From assembly GCA_016866735.1 (NCBI GenBank), contig VGLL01000023.1, forward strand, positions 1 to 11,955: a DNA stretch of 11,955 bases. The letters run 5' to 3'. This DNA is from Candidatus Shapirobacteria bacterium. Lineage in GTDB: Bacteria > Patescibacteriota > Microgenomatia > VGLL01. The notes beneath the pieces were generated by a model, which had not been told where the DNA came from, searched no databases, and saw nothing but the letters and a program-made list of their open reading frames with translations. Shown one piece after another: positions 1-5,778 of this stretch; the first letter of the stretch is position 1; each line of letters opens with the position of its first letter. The position numbers and the translations under genes are program-made.

Positions 1-1032
1 CATATCCAAGAGCAAATTGATTTAATCAAAAAGATCGAGGCCAACGGTTTCGCCTATAAGACCAAAACCGGCTTGGTTTTTGATACGGGAAAGTTTCCCG
101 ATTATGGCCAGTTTGCCAAATTGGATTTAAAAAAGCAGAACGCGGGATCACGGGTGGAAGTTGACCCGGAGAAAAAGCGACCTTGGGATTTTTTGCTCTG
201 GGTGACAAACCAGCCAAATCATTTGATGCAATGGGATAGTCCCTGGGGAAGGGGATTTCCCGGTTGGCATATTGAGTGTACGGCAATGTCCACCAGATAC
301 TTGGGCGAGCGCTTCGACATTCATACCGGCGGCAAGGAGCATATTCCCGTTCATCACACTAATGAAATCGCCCAAGGATTTGGGGCGTTTGGCCAGCGCA
401 CCGCCAACTTTTGGCTGCACAATGAGTGGTTAAGGCTTAAAGGTGGAGAGAAGATGAGTAAGAGCAAGGGCAATTTTTTTACGGTTCAGGATTTAGCGGA
501 CAAAGAGATTGACCCCTTGGCGCTTCGCTATTTGATTTTGACTTCCCATTACCGCAAGGGGCTGGATTTCAGCTGGGAGGCTTTAGGGGGAGCTCAAACC
601 GCCTATGAGAAGTTGAAGGGATATGTTGGCGAGTGGAGGAAAGGAAGAGAGACAATTTCCAGCGATGACCCACTTAAATTTGCTAAGTATAGGGAAAGCT
701 TTTGGGGAAAACTGGATGATGATCTCAATTTACCTGAGGCCTTAGCGGTTCTTTGGCAGATCGCTAAATCAGATATTCCCGATCCGGATAAGCTTGATTT
801 AGTTTTGAGTTTTGACCAGGTGTTGGGATTAAAGCTTGCGAAAGCAGCAGAGAAACAGAGCAGCAAAGCCCCAGAGAGAATAAAAGAATTAGTCGAGGAA
901 AGGGAAAAGTTGAGAAAGTTGGGGAAATGGGAAGAAGCTGATAAAATAAGAAAAGAAGTGGAGAAGAGTGGGTTTTCAATTGAGGATACGGAAGAAGGAC
1001 CGAAGATTAGGAAGCGAAGTGTTAATAGTTAA
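1..1032 (+). CDS. cysS: Cysteinyl-tRNA synthetase, 3' part (5' end outside window)
   Basis: Class I aminoacyl-tRNA synthetase that charges tRNA-Cys in the cytoplasm. The frame is open from base 1 and its first residues (HIQEQIDLIKKIE) fit the catalytic domain of CysRS, so the start and the HIGH motif lie upstream. Zinc ligands expected in the family are visible: Cys at 277-279 (WHIECTAMS), then His/His and Glu at 352-366 (HHTNEIAQ). The KMSKS loop that closes over ATP is intact at 451-465, followed by the usual GN. The anticodon-binding region follows, and the C-terminus has the charged helix typical of CysRS (REKLRKLGKWEEADKIRKEV). The TAA stop at 1030-1032 lies inside a heptamer repeat array. 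Identity is firm from the motif order; only the N-terminal part is missing. Confidence 0.97.
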   Translation, partial: HIQEQIDLIKKIEANGFAYKTKTGLVFDTGKFPDYGQFAKLDLKKQNAGSRVEVDPEKKRPWDFLLWVTNQPNHLMQWDSPWGRGFPGWHIECTAMSTRYLGERFDIHTGGKEHIPVHHTNEIAQGFGAFGQRTANFWLHNEWLRLKGGEKMSKSKGNFFTVQDLADKEIDPLALRYLILTSHYRKGLDFSWEALGGAQTAYEKLKGYVGEWRKGRETISSDDPLKFAKYRESFWGKLDDDLNLPEALAVLWQIAKSDIPDPDKLDLVLSFDQVLGLKLAKAAEKQSSKAPERIKELVEEREKLRKLGKWEEADKIRKEVEKSGFSIEDTEEGPKIRKRSVNS

Positions 1033-1083
1033 TAGCTAATAGTTGATAGGTAATTGTTAATTGTTAACTGTTAGCTGTTAGCT
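1021..1083 (+). repeat. Degenerate 7-bp tandem repeat over the cysS stop codon
   Basis: Nine consecutive heptamers of the form GTTAATA/GCTAATA/GTTAATT/GTTAGCT run without a break from 1021 to 1083, and the third copy onward is non-coding. The first half carries AATA-type units and the second half AGCT-type units, so 1027-1044 pairs with 1066-1083 as an 18-bp RNA stem containing four G-U pairs. Weaker pairs continue inward to 1049/1061. The wobbles would be A-C mismatches in RNA of the other strand, so the fold is strand-specific. No U-run follows, so it is not a classical terminator, but it could protect the 3' end of the cysS mRNA. Confidence 0.8.
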
Positions 1084-1103
1084 GATTAAAAGCTGTTTAA
1101 GGA

Positions 1104-1859
1104 ATGAAAGAAAAAATCTTGAATCATCTTGGTCTTTTAGGAGTGATTTTAGTGGCCAGTAACCTTTTAATTTTGGATTTGTGGGTAGTAAGAAATCCAA
1201 AGCCATCGCCAGGGACGGCGCTTACTGAAAGCAATAAGGCCCAAAACACAGGGCTTGAAAGAGAGATGACTCAAGGAGAAAAATTGGTAGTTCCGACGAC
1301 TTCCTCTTTGCCTACACCGATAGTTAACCCTATTGATGCCTGCGGCCCAATTTGCCGAAACCAAATTAGCGAAGAAGTAAGCCGGGCTATTGCCACGGTT
1401 TCTGCTAAAGAGAAAACCGAGAAAGTAATCCTTAGGGAAGAGGCTAGTACCAATACTAATGCTAATAACCCGACAATCATACCGGTTTACGAAAAAGCCA
1501 AAAATATTTGGATTCCCCTGGTTAGTTCGGCCAATACTACCAATACGAATTGGACCGATGTTACGCCCTCTGACTTCTATTTTGATCAAGAAGATTACCC
1601 GGGTATAAAGCAAGTAGTATTTGTCGCCTACCTTCGGGCGGTTGATGCTACCGGCCCGGTTTACGCCCGAGTTTATGATGTTACCAATAAAAGGGGAGTG
1701 GACAACAGCGAAATTTCTACCTCAAGTAATTCATATCAAAGGTTTGAAACGACCGCTCTTTCTATTTGGAGAGGCAATAATCTCTATCGCCTCCAGCTAA
1801 AATCCGGCATCGGTACCCAAGTTATCCTCTCCGAAGCCAAGCTGAAAGTTGAGTGGTAA
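1104..1859 (+). CDS. Membrane-anchored surface protein of unknown function
   Basis: A 251-residue protein with a short positive N-terminus, one hydrophobic segment at about residues 9-29, then a long Thr/Ser/Pro/Asn-rich linker. A CxxxC pair (Cys80, Cys84) precedes a short amphipathic helix of about 87-105. The C-terminal domain, about 134-251, is rich in alternating hydrophobic residues and looks like a beta sandwich (for example VVFVAYLRAV, GPVYARVYDVT, NNLYRLQLKS). The likely topology is N-in, with the domain outside the cell and tethered by an uncleaved signal anchor. I associate this architecture from memory with conserved hypothetical proteins of Microgenomates; that is not proven here. 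ATG 1104 follows AAGGA with almost no spacing, so the start is plausible but not decided by a ribosome site. No enzyme motif is visible. Confidence 0.85.
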   Translation: MKEKILNHLGLLGVILVASNLLILDLWVVRNPKPSPGTALTESNKAQNTGLEREMTQGEKLVVPTTSSLPTPIVNPIDACGPICRNQISEEVSRAIATVSAKEKTEKVILREEASTNTNANNPTIIPVYEKAKNIWIPLVSSANTTNTNWTDVTPSDFYFDQEDYPGIKQVVFVAYLRAVDATGPVYARVYDVTNKRGVDNSEISTSSNSYQRFETTALSIWRGNNLYRLQLKSGIGTQVILSEAKLKVEW

Positions 1860-1872
1860 GAGTAGAAAAAAG

Positions 1873-1981
1873 GTTTTAAAATTAGCCGACTGGATTATCC
1901 CCGGCCACGGGAAGATGTTTAAAAGCAGAAGATAAAACGATCAAGCTTTTAAGCGCGCACGGCATCGAGCCGAAAGAGTAG
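1873..1981 (+). pseudogene. Remnant of an MBL-fold hydrolase C-terminus, frameshifted
   Basis: Translation from 1873 gives VLKLADWIIPGHGKMFK, the PGHG block typical of the last strand of metallo-beta-lactamase-fold hydrolases. The frame then closes at a TAA after KSRR. Shifting frame at the A4 run 1921-1924 restores AEDKTIKLLSAHGIEPKE up to the TAG at 1979-1981, a believable C-terminal helix. Only about 36 residues survive and nothing upstream resembles the rest of the fold, because 1104-1859 is another protein. This is therefore a decayed gene end rather than an assembly slip in a living gene. Confidence 0.6.
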
Positions 1982-1987
1982 GCTATT

Positions 1988-2079
1988 GGCGGGTCGGTTC
2001 CGCTTTTTGCCACCACTGGTTAGGTTCGGTCAGGGCTGACCGCAAGGCGAGTCAGGCGGGTCGCGGAACCCGCCTTTTT
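1988..2079 (+). ncRNA. Candidate structured RNA element with two competing folds
   Basis: GGTTCCGC (1996-2003) is perfectly complementary to GCGGAACC (2063-2070), enclosing an inner hairpin CTGACCGC-AAG-GCG-A-GTCAG (2036-2055). The same 3' strand is also needed for the terminator stem GGCGGGT (2055-2061) with ACCCGCC (2068-2074), so the two folds exclude each other. A 5' GGCGGGT at 1988-1994 duplicates the terminator arm. This is the geometry of an attenuator, but no ligand-binding class (riboswitch, T-box, SRP, 6S) is recognisable and the next gene has its own promoter. It may be a small RNA, the 3' end of a decayed transcript, or a mobile palindromic repeat. Confidence 0.4.
2055..2079 (+). 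terminator. Intrinsic terminator
   Basis: A 7-bp G+C-rich stem GGCGGGT/ACCCGCC with a 6-nt loop (2062-2067) is followed directly by TTTTT (2075-2079). It would end transcription coming from the surface-protein gene or from an RNA starting between 1860 and 2050. It is the only clear rho-independent terminator I see in the window. Confidence 0.75.
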
Positions 2080-2265
2080 CGACAAATTTATTTAAGCGTT
2101 TTTTCAGATTAGGAAGGTAAAACTTAACTGCAGAAAGATCTCCGCCCTAAAAAGGAAGACTGCCATATATAAACAACACCTCGCAAAACCTAGGCGCTGT
2201 TTTGCTAGACTTAAAACTCCTCATGTGTTTAGCCTGACCATAAGAGATATGTTTTGACGGGGAAA

Positions 2266-2274
2266 TGTTATAAT
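2266..2274 (+). promoter_or_regulatory. Extended -10 promoter of the SPOUT methyltransferase gene
   Basis: TGTTATAAT is a perfect extended -10 element (TG at 2266-2267, TATAAT at 2269-2274). TTGACG at 2254-2259 is only 9 nt upstream and cannot act as its -35, so the TG extension probably carries recognition. A start about 7 nt downstream would be near 2281, leaving a leader of about 5 nt before ATG 2286. Confidence 0.6.
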
Positions 2275-2285
2275 TAGGCAGCAGT

Positions 2286-2921
2286 ATGACAAAAGTTAAG
2301 GCTACGACGCCATGCCGGGAAAGTAAAGAGCATGTAGGCGAGCCAGTAATCAGCCTATTGCTGGTCGATCTTGGCAGTCCGCATAACATTGGACAGATTA
2401 TACGGACCAGTTATATTTTGGGCGGGGAAAAAGTTCGCTTGTACATTTTTGATCCGAGGGGGAGATTAGATCATAATCGTGAGGAGGTCGGTCTTACATC
2501 TGTTGAGTTAGTTGGCGAAGAAGGAGCCTATACTCGAGTCGACGACTTGGAGGAATTTTTGGCTGGATATCCTGGCAGAATTATTGCCACTGACATCACG
2601 GAACAAGCTGAGTCCCTAGTAGGTTTTCAATTTCGGAGAGGCGACCTTATTTTGGTCGGAAATGAAAATAGAGGATACCGAGATGAGCCAAATCTACGTG
2701 AGCATCCAGGACTCGAGCATGTGGCTGAAAGATTGATAGTCCCTATGGGCGGGAAAGCATACGGCTTGCCCGATAGGGGAAGCATTGTCCCCGAGGATCA
2801 CGGATTATATCCCAATCTGAATGTTGCCGCTACCGTAGCGATTGTTACGTACGTTGCCCTGGCACAGTTAGGATATTTTAACGAATTTGGTCTTAAAGAT
2901 TTGCGAAGAAATGCAAGTTAG
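2286..2921 (+). CDS. SPOUT (SpoU/TrmH-type) RNA 2'-O-methyltransferase
   Basis: Predicted to transfer a methyl group from S-adenosylmethionine to a ribose 2'-OH in tRNA or rRNA, acting as a dimer with a trefoil knot. All three SpoU motifs are present in order. Motif 1 is at residues 28-41 (DLGSPHNIGQIIRT, with Asn34 and catalytic-type Arg40), motif 2 at 121-130 (LILVGNENRG, Glu127), and motif 3 at 151-188 (IVPMGG, then LNVAATVAIVTY with Asn178). The protein is 211 residues and has no N-terminal substrate-binding domain. Odd point: motif 3 usually runs IPMxGxxxSLNVS without a gap, but here about 18 residues rich in Gly, Pro and Asp separate IPM-like from LNVA, exactly where the knot binds cofactor. 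The target RNA cannot be named. No SD is visible; the start fits a near-leaderless mRNA. Confidence 0.85.
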   Translation: MTKVKATTPCRESKEHVGEPVISLLLVDLGSPHNIGQIIRTSYILGGEKVRLYIFDPRGRLDHNREEVGLTSVELVGEEGAYTRVDDLEEFLAGYPGRIIATDITEQAESLVGFQFRRGDLILVGNENRGYRDEPNLREHPGLEHVAERLIVPMGGKAYGLPDRGSIVPEDHGLYPNLNVAATVAIVTYVALAQLGYFNEFGLKDLRRNAS

Positions 2922-2996
2922 CAATTCCTTAAATTAGGTAATTAATTGTACATAATTTGGTACTTGATATGCGGGGATTGAGGAACACATTATCTC

Positions 2997-3083
2997 ATGG
3001 ATAAAACCCTTTCTATTGCCTTGGATAAAATTGTGCCGGTCTCCAAGACGCGGGCTAATTTGCCGGCCCTTTTGAAAAAATAA
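2997..3083 (+). pseudogene. Truncated Phd/YefM-like antitoxin N-terminus
   Basis: Codes for 28 residues, including VPVSKTRANLPALLKK. This matches the N-terminal DNA-binding start of Phd/YefM antitoxins, which have a short strand followed by a (V/I)S-K-A/T-R-x-N-L-x-x-L helix. The frame stops at TAA 3081-3083, right after an A6 run (3075-3080). A full Phd protein would be about 70-90 residues. The rest cannot be recovered cleanly in another frame and no partner toxin follows, so it is best read as a broken antitoxin. Identity rests on one short motif. Confidence 0.5.
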
Positions 3084-3193
3084 AGGGCAGAGATTTTTTA
3101 TCGATAAAGCGGTCGCAAAAGAGAGCCGTGAAATCGTAAATAGTAACTGCCAGCCGAAAGACCAACAAACTTTTATAGCCGCCCATACTTTCA

Positions 3194-3220
3194 AATTAGG
3201 CTAATTAGGCAAATTAGTCA
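3194..3220. repeat. Three tandem 9-bp repeats
   Basis: AATTAGGCT, AATTAGGCA and AATTAGTCA sit head to tail (3194-3202, 3203-3211, 3212-3220), about 75 bp before the kinase start codon. They resemble operator half-sites or replication-slippage products. Nothing shows which. Confidence 0.5.
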
Positions 3221-3296
3221 ACGCCTATATGGTAGCATTAATGTGATATGGATTATTCGATTCGCCTGCCGGCGGGGGAAAACTAAGGATCTAAAC

Positions 3297-3872
3297 ATGA
3301 ATTATCCAATCATCGCGCTCGAGGGCTTAAGCGGCACTGGAAAAACTACCAACGGCCAATTACTGGCGCAGAAAACTAACGGTCGCTATTTCCATTGCAA
3401 GGAGGGAAATAAGCTTGAACCATATCGCAATTTCTTCAATCGAGCACCAAATATTATCGCCTTCTTTTACTACATTTTTTACTTTACTCTTTCCTATTTA
3501 AATGCGCGGCGCCTGGCAAAAGAAAGTATTATCTATATGGATAAATCCTGCGTCTGGATTGCCAGCCACTATCTGACCAGAGGAATACCAAAATGGTTTT
3601 TAGTTTTCATTTCCAAATTCCTCAACAACTGGGATTTAATGCTTTATTTTACCTTAAATGAAGGGGAGAGGCGAAAAAGGATAGAGAGTCGGATGAAAGA
3701 GGGAAAAGCTTCGGCCAATGATATTCACTCTTTAGACATTTGGAGGGAAACTGATCGGATTTACCGAGATTATCTTCCTCAAAAAACTTACATTGTAAAA
3801 ACTGACAACAGAACGGCGGAGCAAAATACCGACGCCATTATAGAAGAGCTGAAAAAGCGAAGACTTCTATAG
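3297..3872 (+). CDS. P-loop deoxynucleoside/thymidylate kinase-like protein
   Basis: A 191-residue P-loop protein related to the dNMP/deoxynucleoside kinase group, which phosphorylates nucleotides or nucleosides with ATP. The Walker A motif is at residues 10-18 (GLSGTGKTT). A DK pair at 82-83 (YMDKSCVWIAS) stands where thymidylate kinases have the DR(Y/F) substrate motif. An arginine-rich LID-like segment (RRKRIESR, 126-133) precedes a helix with WRETDRIYRDY. Length is close to Tmk (about 200), but DR is DK and a very hydrophobic helix (52-68) follows the P-loop region, so substrate specificity is uncertain. I chose ATG 3297 because AAGGA lies 7 nt upstream and the protein begins at the strand before the P-loop. 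An in-frame GTG at 3243 would add 18 atypical residues. It converges on rlmN with a 10-bp gap. Confidence 0.75.
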   Translation: MNYPIIALEGLSGTGKTTNGQLLAQKTNGRYFHCKEGNKLEPYRNFFNRAPNIIAFFYYIFYFTLSYLNARRLAKESIIYMDKSCVWIASHYLTRGIPKWFLVFISKFLNNWDLMLYFTLNEGERRKRIESRMKEGKASANDIHSLDIWRETDRIYRDYLPQKTYIVKTDNRTAEQNTDAIIEELKKRRLL

Positions 3873-3882
3873 TGATTAAAGC

Positions 3883-4935
3883 CTACTGGCGGGCGTATGC
3901 GGCGTACAGTTGGCCGCAGGCGGCCTTAACTTCTACCCCAAAACATTGCCTTAAGGTATTCTTGATGCCGTTTCTGTCCAGGATTGTCCGAAATTTACTG
4001 ATTGCCTCTAGAGTGGGTTTTTCGTACTGCGATGCAGCAGGTCCGGGATTGAACCTGACGAGACTGACGTGGTAAAGATAACTCTTTCTCCCTCTTTCTT
4101 TAATTAAAGAGGCGAGCGCTTGCGCGTGCTCCGCGCTGTCATTTTCATTTTTTAATAAGATATAGGCGATAAAGGCTTTATGGTTTGTTTTTTCCACATA
4201 TTGATCTACAGCTTTCATAACCTGGTCGGTTGGGTAAGTTCTGGCAATAGGCATGAGCTTTTCCCGTTGATCGGGGAAAGGGGAGTGCAAAGAAAATGAT
4301 AAATTGACGTTCGGATATTCTTTAATCAGCCTCTGGATGCCGGGCACGATGCCGATGGTGGAAACGCTCAACCTTCTCGGGCTGATTCCCATCAGTTTGG
4401 GGCTGGTCAGAATTTCTAGGGCGTCAAATAGATGGGGATTAGCGAAAGGCTCGCCCATGCCCATGAGGGAAATGCTGCCGATCGTGTCGCCGATCTGGCG
4501 GAAATATAGGACCTGATCGGCTATTTCGTCAGGAGTGAGGTTTTTCCGAAAGCCGATTTTGCCGGTGGCGCAGAAAGAGCAGCCCAAAGCGCAGCCGCAT
4601 TGGGAAGAAATGCAGAGCGATTCGTGTTCCTCGGGTCGCTCCTCGGTGGGATTAAACAACATCCTCACGGTCTCGATGCGGTAGCCGTCTTTTGTCTCAA
4701 AAAGTATCTTCAGGGCCTGTCTGCTCTTTGTTTCGTGAATATTTTTTAAGACTAGAACTTCGCCCAGTTCGGCCCTAAGCCGGTTTCTCACCGCCATTGG
4801 CAGCGTGGAAATAGCGGAGTATTCCCTGAAGCCCTTTTTATAAATAGCCTCATAAACCTGTGCCAGTCTGTATTTGGGACAGCCCAAGTTGTCGAGCACT
4901 TCAGCAATTTTCTCCGCCCTGGTTTTTTCCTGCAT
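3883..4935 (-). CDS. rlmN: Dual-specificity RNA methyltransferase RlmN
   Basis: Radical-SAM enzyme that methylates C2 of A2503 in 23S rRNA and of A37 in some tRNAs. The 4Fe-4S motif CxxxCxxC is at residues 115, 119 and 122 (CALGCSFC). MGMGEPFANP (158-167) is the GMGEP motif that follows. The second catalytic cysteine that carries the methyl intermediate is Cys340 in AACGQL. The N-terminal accessory domain (1-90, with LAQVYEAIYKKGF) fits the RlmN helix-hairpin-helix region. Length 350 is slightly shorter than the E. coli enzyme. The sequence before AACGQL (RQCFGVEVK) departs from the common RGxDI. The start ATG is preceded on its strand by GAGAGAAG, a weak SD. Confidence 0.95.
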   Translation of the reverse strand: MQEKTRAEKIAEVLDNLGCPKYRLAQVYEAIYKKGFREYSAISTLPMAVRNRLRAELGEVLVLKNIHETKSRQALKILFETKDGYRIETVRMLFNPTEERPEEHESLCISSQCGCALGCSFCATGKIGFRKNLTPDEIADQVLYFRQIGDTIGSISLMGMGEPFANPHLFDALEILTSPKLMGISPRRLSVSTIGIVPGIQRLIKEYPNVNLSFSLHSPFPDQREKLMPIARTYPTDQVMKAVDQYVEKTNHKAFIAYILLKNENDSAEHAQALASLIKERGRKSYLYHVSLVRFNPGPAASQYEKPTLEAISKFRTILDRNGIKNTLRQCFGVEVKAACGQLYAAYARQ

Positions 4936-4955
4936 AAATCACTTCTCTCAAAATA

Positions 4956-4964
4956 AGTTTACCA
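4956..4964 (-). promoter_or_regulatory. Possible extended -10 promoter of rlmN
   Basis: On the minus strand TGGTAAACT (positions 4964 to 4956) resembles TGnTATAAT. Initiation near 4949 would give a leader of about 14 nt containing the weak SD GAGAGAAG. No convincing -35 is present. An inverted repeat CAGGAAAA (4965-4972) / TTTTCCTG (4987-4994) lies just upstream and could be an operator. Confidence 0.4.
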
Positions 4965-5049
4965 CAGGAAAAAAATAATGCGTGTGTTTTCCTGACTTTA
5001 AAAAATTATAATAATGGAGCGGCCGTGCCTTATGGCGAAAAGCTGGTTA

Positions 5050-5078
5050 TTGACAATTTAATAGTATTGCAATATAAT
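5050..5078 (+). promoter_or_regulatory. Consensus sigma-70 promoter of vapBC
   Basis: TTGACA (5050-5055) and TATAAT (5073-5078) are both perfect hexamers separated by exactly 17 bp, the strongest promoter in the window. Initiation near 5085 would leave only 4-7 nt before GTG 5089 or ATG 5092. Confidence 0.85.
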
Positions 5079-5109
5079 TGTTATTGTCGTGATGCAGACA
5101 ATTGCAATT
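5052..5109. promoter_or_regulatory. Operator-like repeats over the vapBC promoter
   Basis: The 8-bp palindrome ATTGCAAT occurs twice (5066-5073, touching the -10 box, and 5101-5108, inside codons 4-6 of vapB), 35 bp apart. GACAATT occurs at 5052-5058 (over the -35) and at 5097-5103, and ATTGTC inverted at 5083-5088. AbrB-type antitoxins with their toxin usually repress their own promoter, so these are likely binding sites (inference). Confidence 0.5.
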
Positions 5110-5328
5110 ACACCAAGATGGCAAATTCACCTCCCGGTAGCCTTTAGGAAAAAGTTGGGAATTGACAGGCCCGGCTTAGTCGAGGTAAGCCTCACTAAAA
5201 AAACCATTATTATTAAGCCAAAGGCGAGTCCTTTGCTTCGGTTAGCAGGGAAGTATCGCGGCAAAACACCAGTTTCCCAAATCGATGTTGATAAAATTCG
5301 GGAAAGCATCGATTATTCTGCCCTATGA
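5092..5328 (+). CDS. vapB: AbrB/MazE-type antitoxin, VapB-like
   Basis: Antitoxin that should bind and silence the PIN toxin made by the next gene and repress the shared promoter. The N-terminal half (residues 1-45: TITP-like IAITPRWQIHLPVAFRKKLGI, then EVSLTKKTIIIKPK) is the SpoVT/AbrB swapped-hairpin DNA-binding domain. The C-terminal tail (46-78) is short and charged and would bind the toxin. GTG 5089 would add one residue. ATG 5092 is preferred because the protein then begins right at the first strand. No SD is visible and the predicted transcript starts a few bases upstream. The stop overlaps the toxin start (ATGA, 5325-5328), giving translational coupling. Confidence 0.88.
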   Translation: MQTIAITPRWQIHLPVAFRKKLGIDRPGLVEVSLTKKTIIIKPKASPLLRLAGKYRGKTPVSQIDVDKIRESIDYSAL

Positions 5329-5750
5329 GGAAGATTTTTATTGACACTAATGTTTGGTTGAGGTTTCTCTTGGCGGATAAAAAGGATCAGTTCGAGGCCT
5401 GCCAGAAACTTTTGGATCTTAACGAGCAGGGCAAGCTTCGCAGCTATACTTCAACAATTGTGTTTTTGGAGATAGCTTATACGTTAGCCTCTTTTTATAA
5501 AATCGAGAGAAAACAAATAATCGCCGATCTCGAAGATGTTCTTTTGGCTCGCAATCTAACTTTAATCGAAAAAACAGATTTTGCAAACGCCTTTTCCTTG
5601 TTTCAACAATATCAGATTAAAATGGCTGATTGCTTAATTGCGACCCAACTACCAAAAGGAGCAGCCCTTTGCACCTACGATCAGGATTTTAAGAAGATAA
5701 GGGGATTAGCCGCACTGACTCCGGAAGAGATTTTAAAACAGTTCCCTTAA
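5325..5750 (+). CDS. vapC: PIN-domain ribonuclease toxin, VapC-like
   Basis: A 141-residue PIN-domain protein expected to cut RNA (often tRNA or rRNA in VapC toxins) using metal-bound acidic residues. The acidic set is complete: Asp7 in FIDTNVW, Glu49 in FLEIAYTL, Asp102 in KMADCLIA and Asp119/Asp121 in CTYDQDF. Length is normal for VapC. It overlaps the antitoxin stop by 4 bp and shares its promoter. All catalytic residues are intact, so the toxin should be active unless neutralised. The RNA target cannot be read from sequence. Confidence 0.92.
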   Translation: MRKIFIDTNVWLRFLLADKKDQFEACQKLLDLNEQGKLRSYTSTIVFLEIAYTLASFYKIERKQIIADLEDVLLARNLTLIEKTDFANAFSLFQQYQIKMADCLIATQLPKGAALCTYDQDFKKIRGLAALTPEEILKQFP

Positions 5751-5759
5751 AAAATTGTG

Positions 5760-5768
5760 TGGTAATTA
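5760..5768 (+). promoter_or_regulatory. Possible extended -10 before the TIM-barrel gene
   Basis: TGGTAATTA (TG at 5760-5761, hexamer 5763-5768) resembles an extended -10. A transcript starting near 5775 would begin about 4 nt before TTG 5779, like other genes here. The hexamer is a weak match and no -35 is clear. Confidence 0.3.
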
Positions 5769-5778
5769 CTTAATGTAG

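Larger units (their letters stand above)
1860..2285. other. Gene-free stretch between surface protein and SPOUT methyltransferase
   Basis: No intact gene is supported here. The stretch holds the MBL-fold remnant (1873-1981), a GC-rich structured element ending in a terminator (1988-2079), an isolated inverted repeat GCAAAAC/GTTTTGC (2183-2189 and 2199-2205, 9-nt loop, no U-run), and the promoter of the next gene (2266-2274). The segment 2084-2180 shows nothing recognisable. Confidence 0.7.
2922..3296. other. Gene-free stretch with antitoxin remnant and 9-bp repeats
   Basis: No intact gene is supported. The stretch contains a truncated Phd-like reading frame (2997-3083), then a decayed open stretch in another frame (about 3089-3200) that I do not recognise. 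Three tandem 9-mers follow (3194-3220). A possible kinase promoter before 3297 could not be placed with confidence. Confidence 0.6.

Noticed and set aside
2028..2056. Possible SRP (4.5S) RNA because of GGTCAG and GCAAGG-like bases
   Set aside because: The conserved apical loop (GGAA with AGCAGCC on the 3' side) is absent and the helices do not match.
3262..3280. GC-rich CGCCTGCCGGCG near the kinase start as a terminator or riboswitch
   Set aside because: Only a 4-bp stem can form and no U-run follows.
3872..4516. Plus-strand open frames in this region
   Set aside because: They lie antisense inside rlmN, whose minus-strand frame carries the full set of radical-SAM motifs.
5014..5061. Mini-ORF starting at ATG 5014, placed just after TATAAT-like bases
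   Set aside because: Only 15 codons, no recognisable motif, and it runs into the vapBC -35 box; coding cannot be supported.
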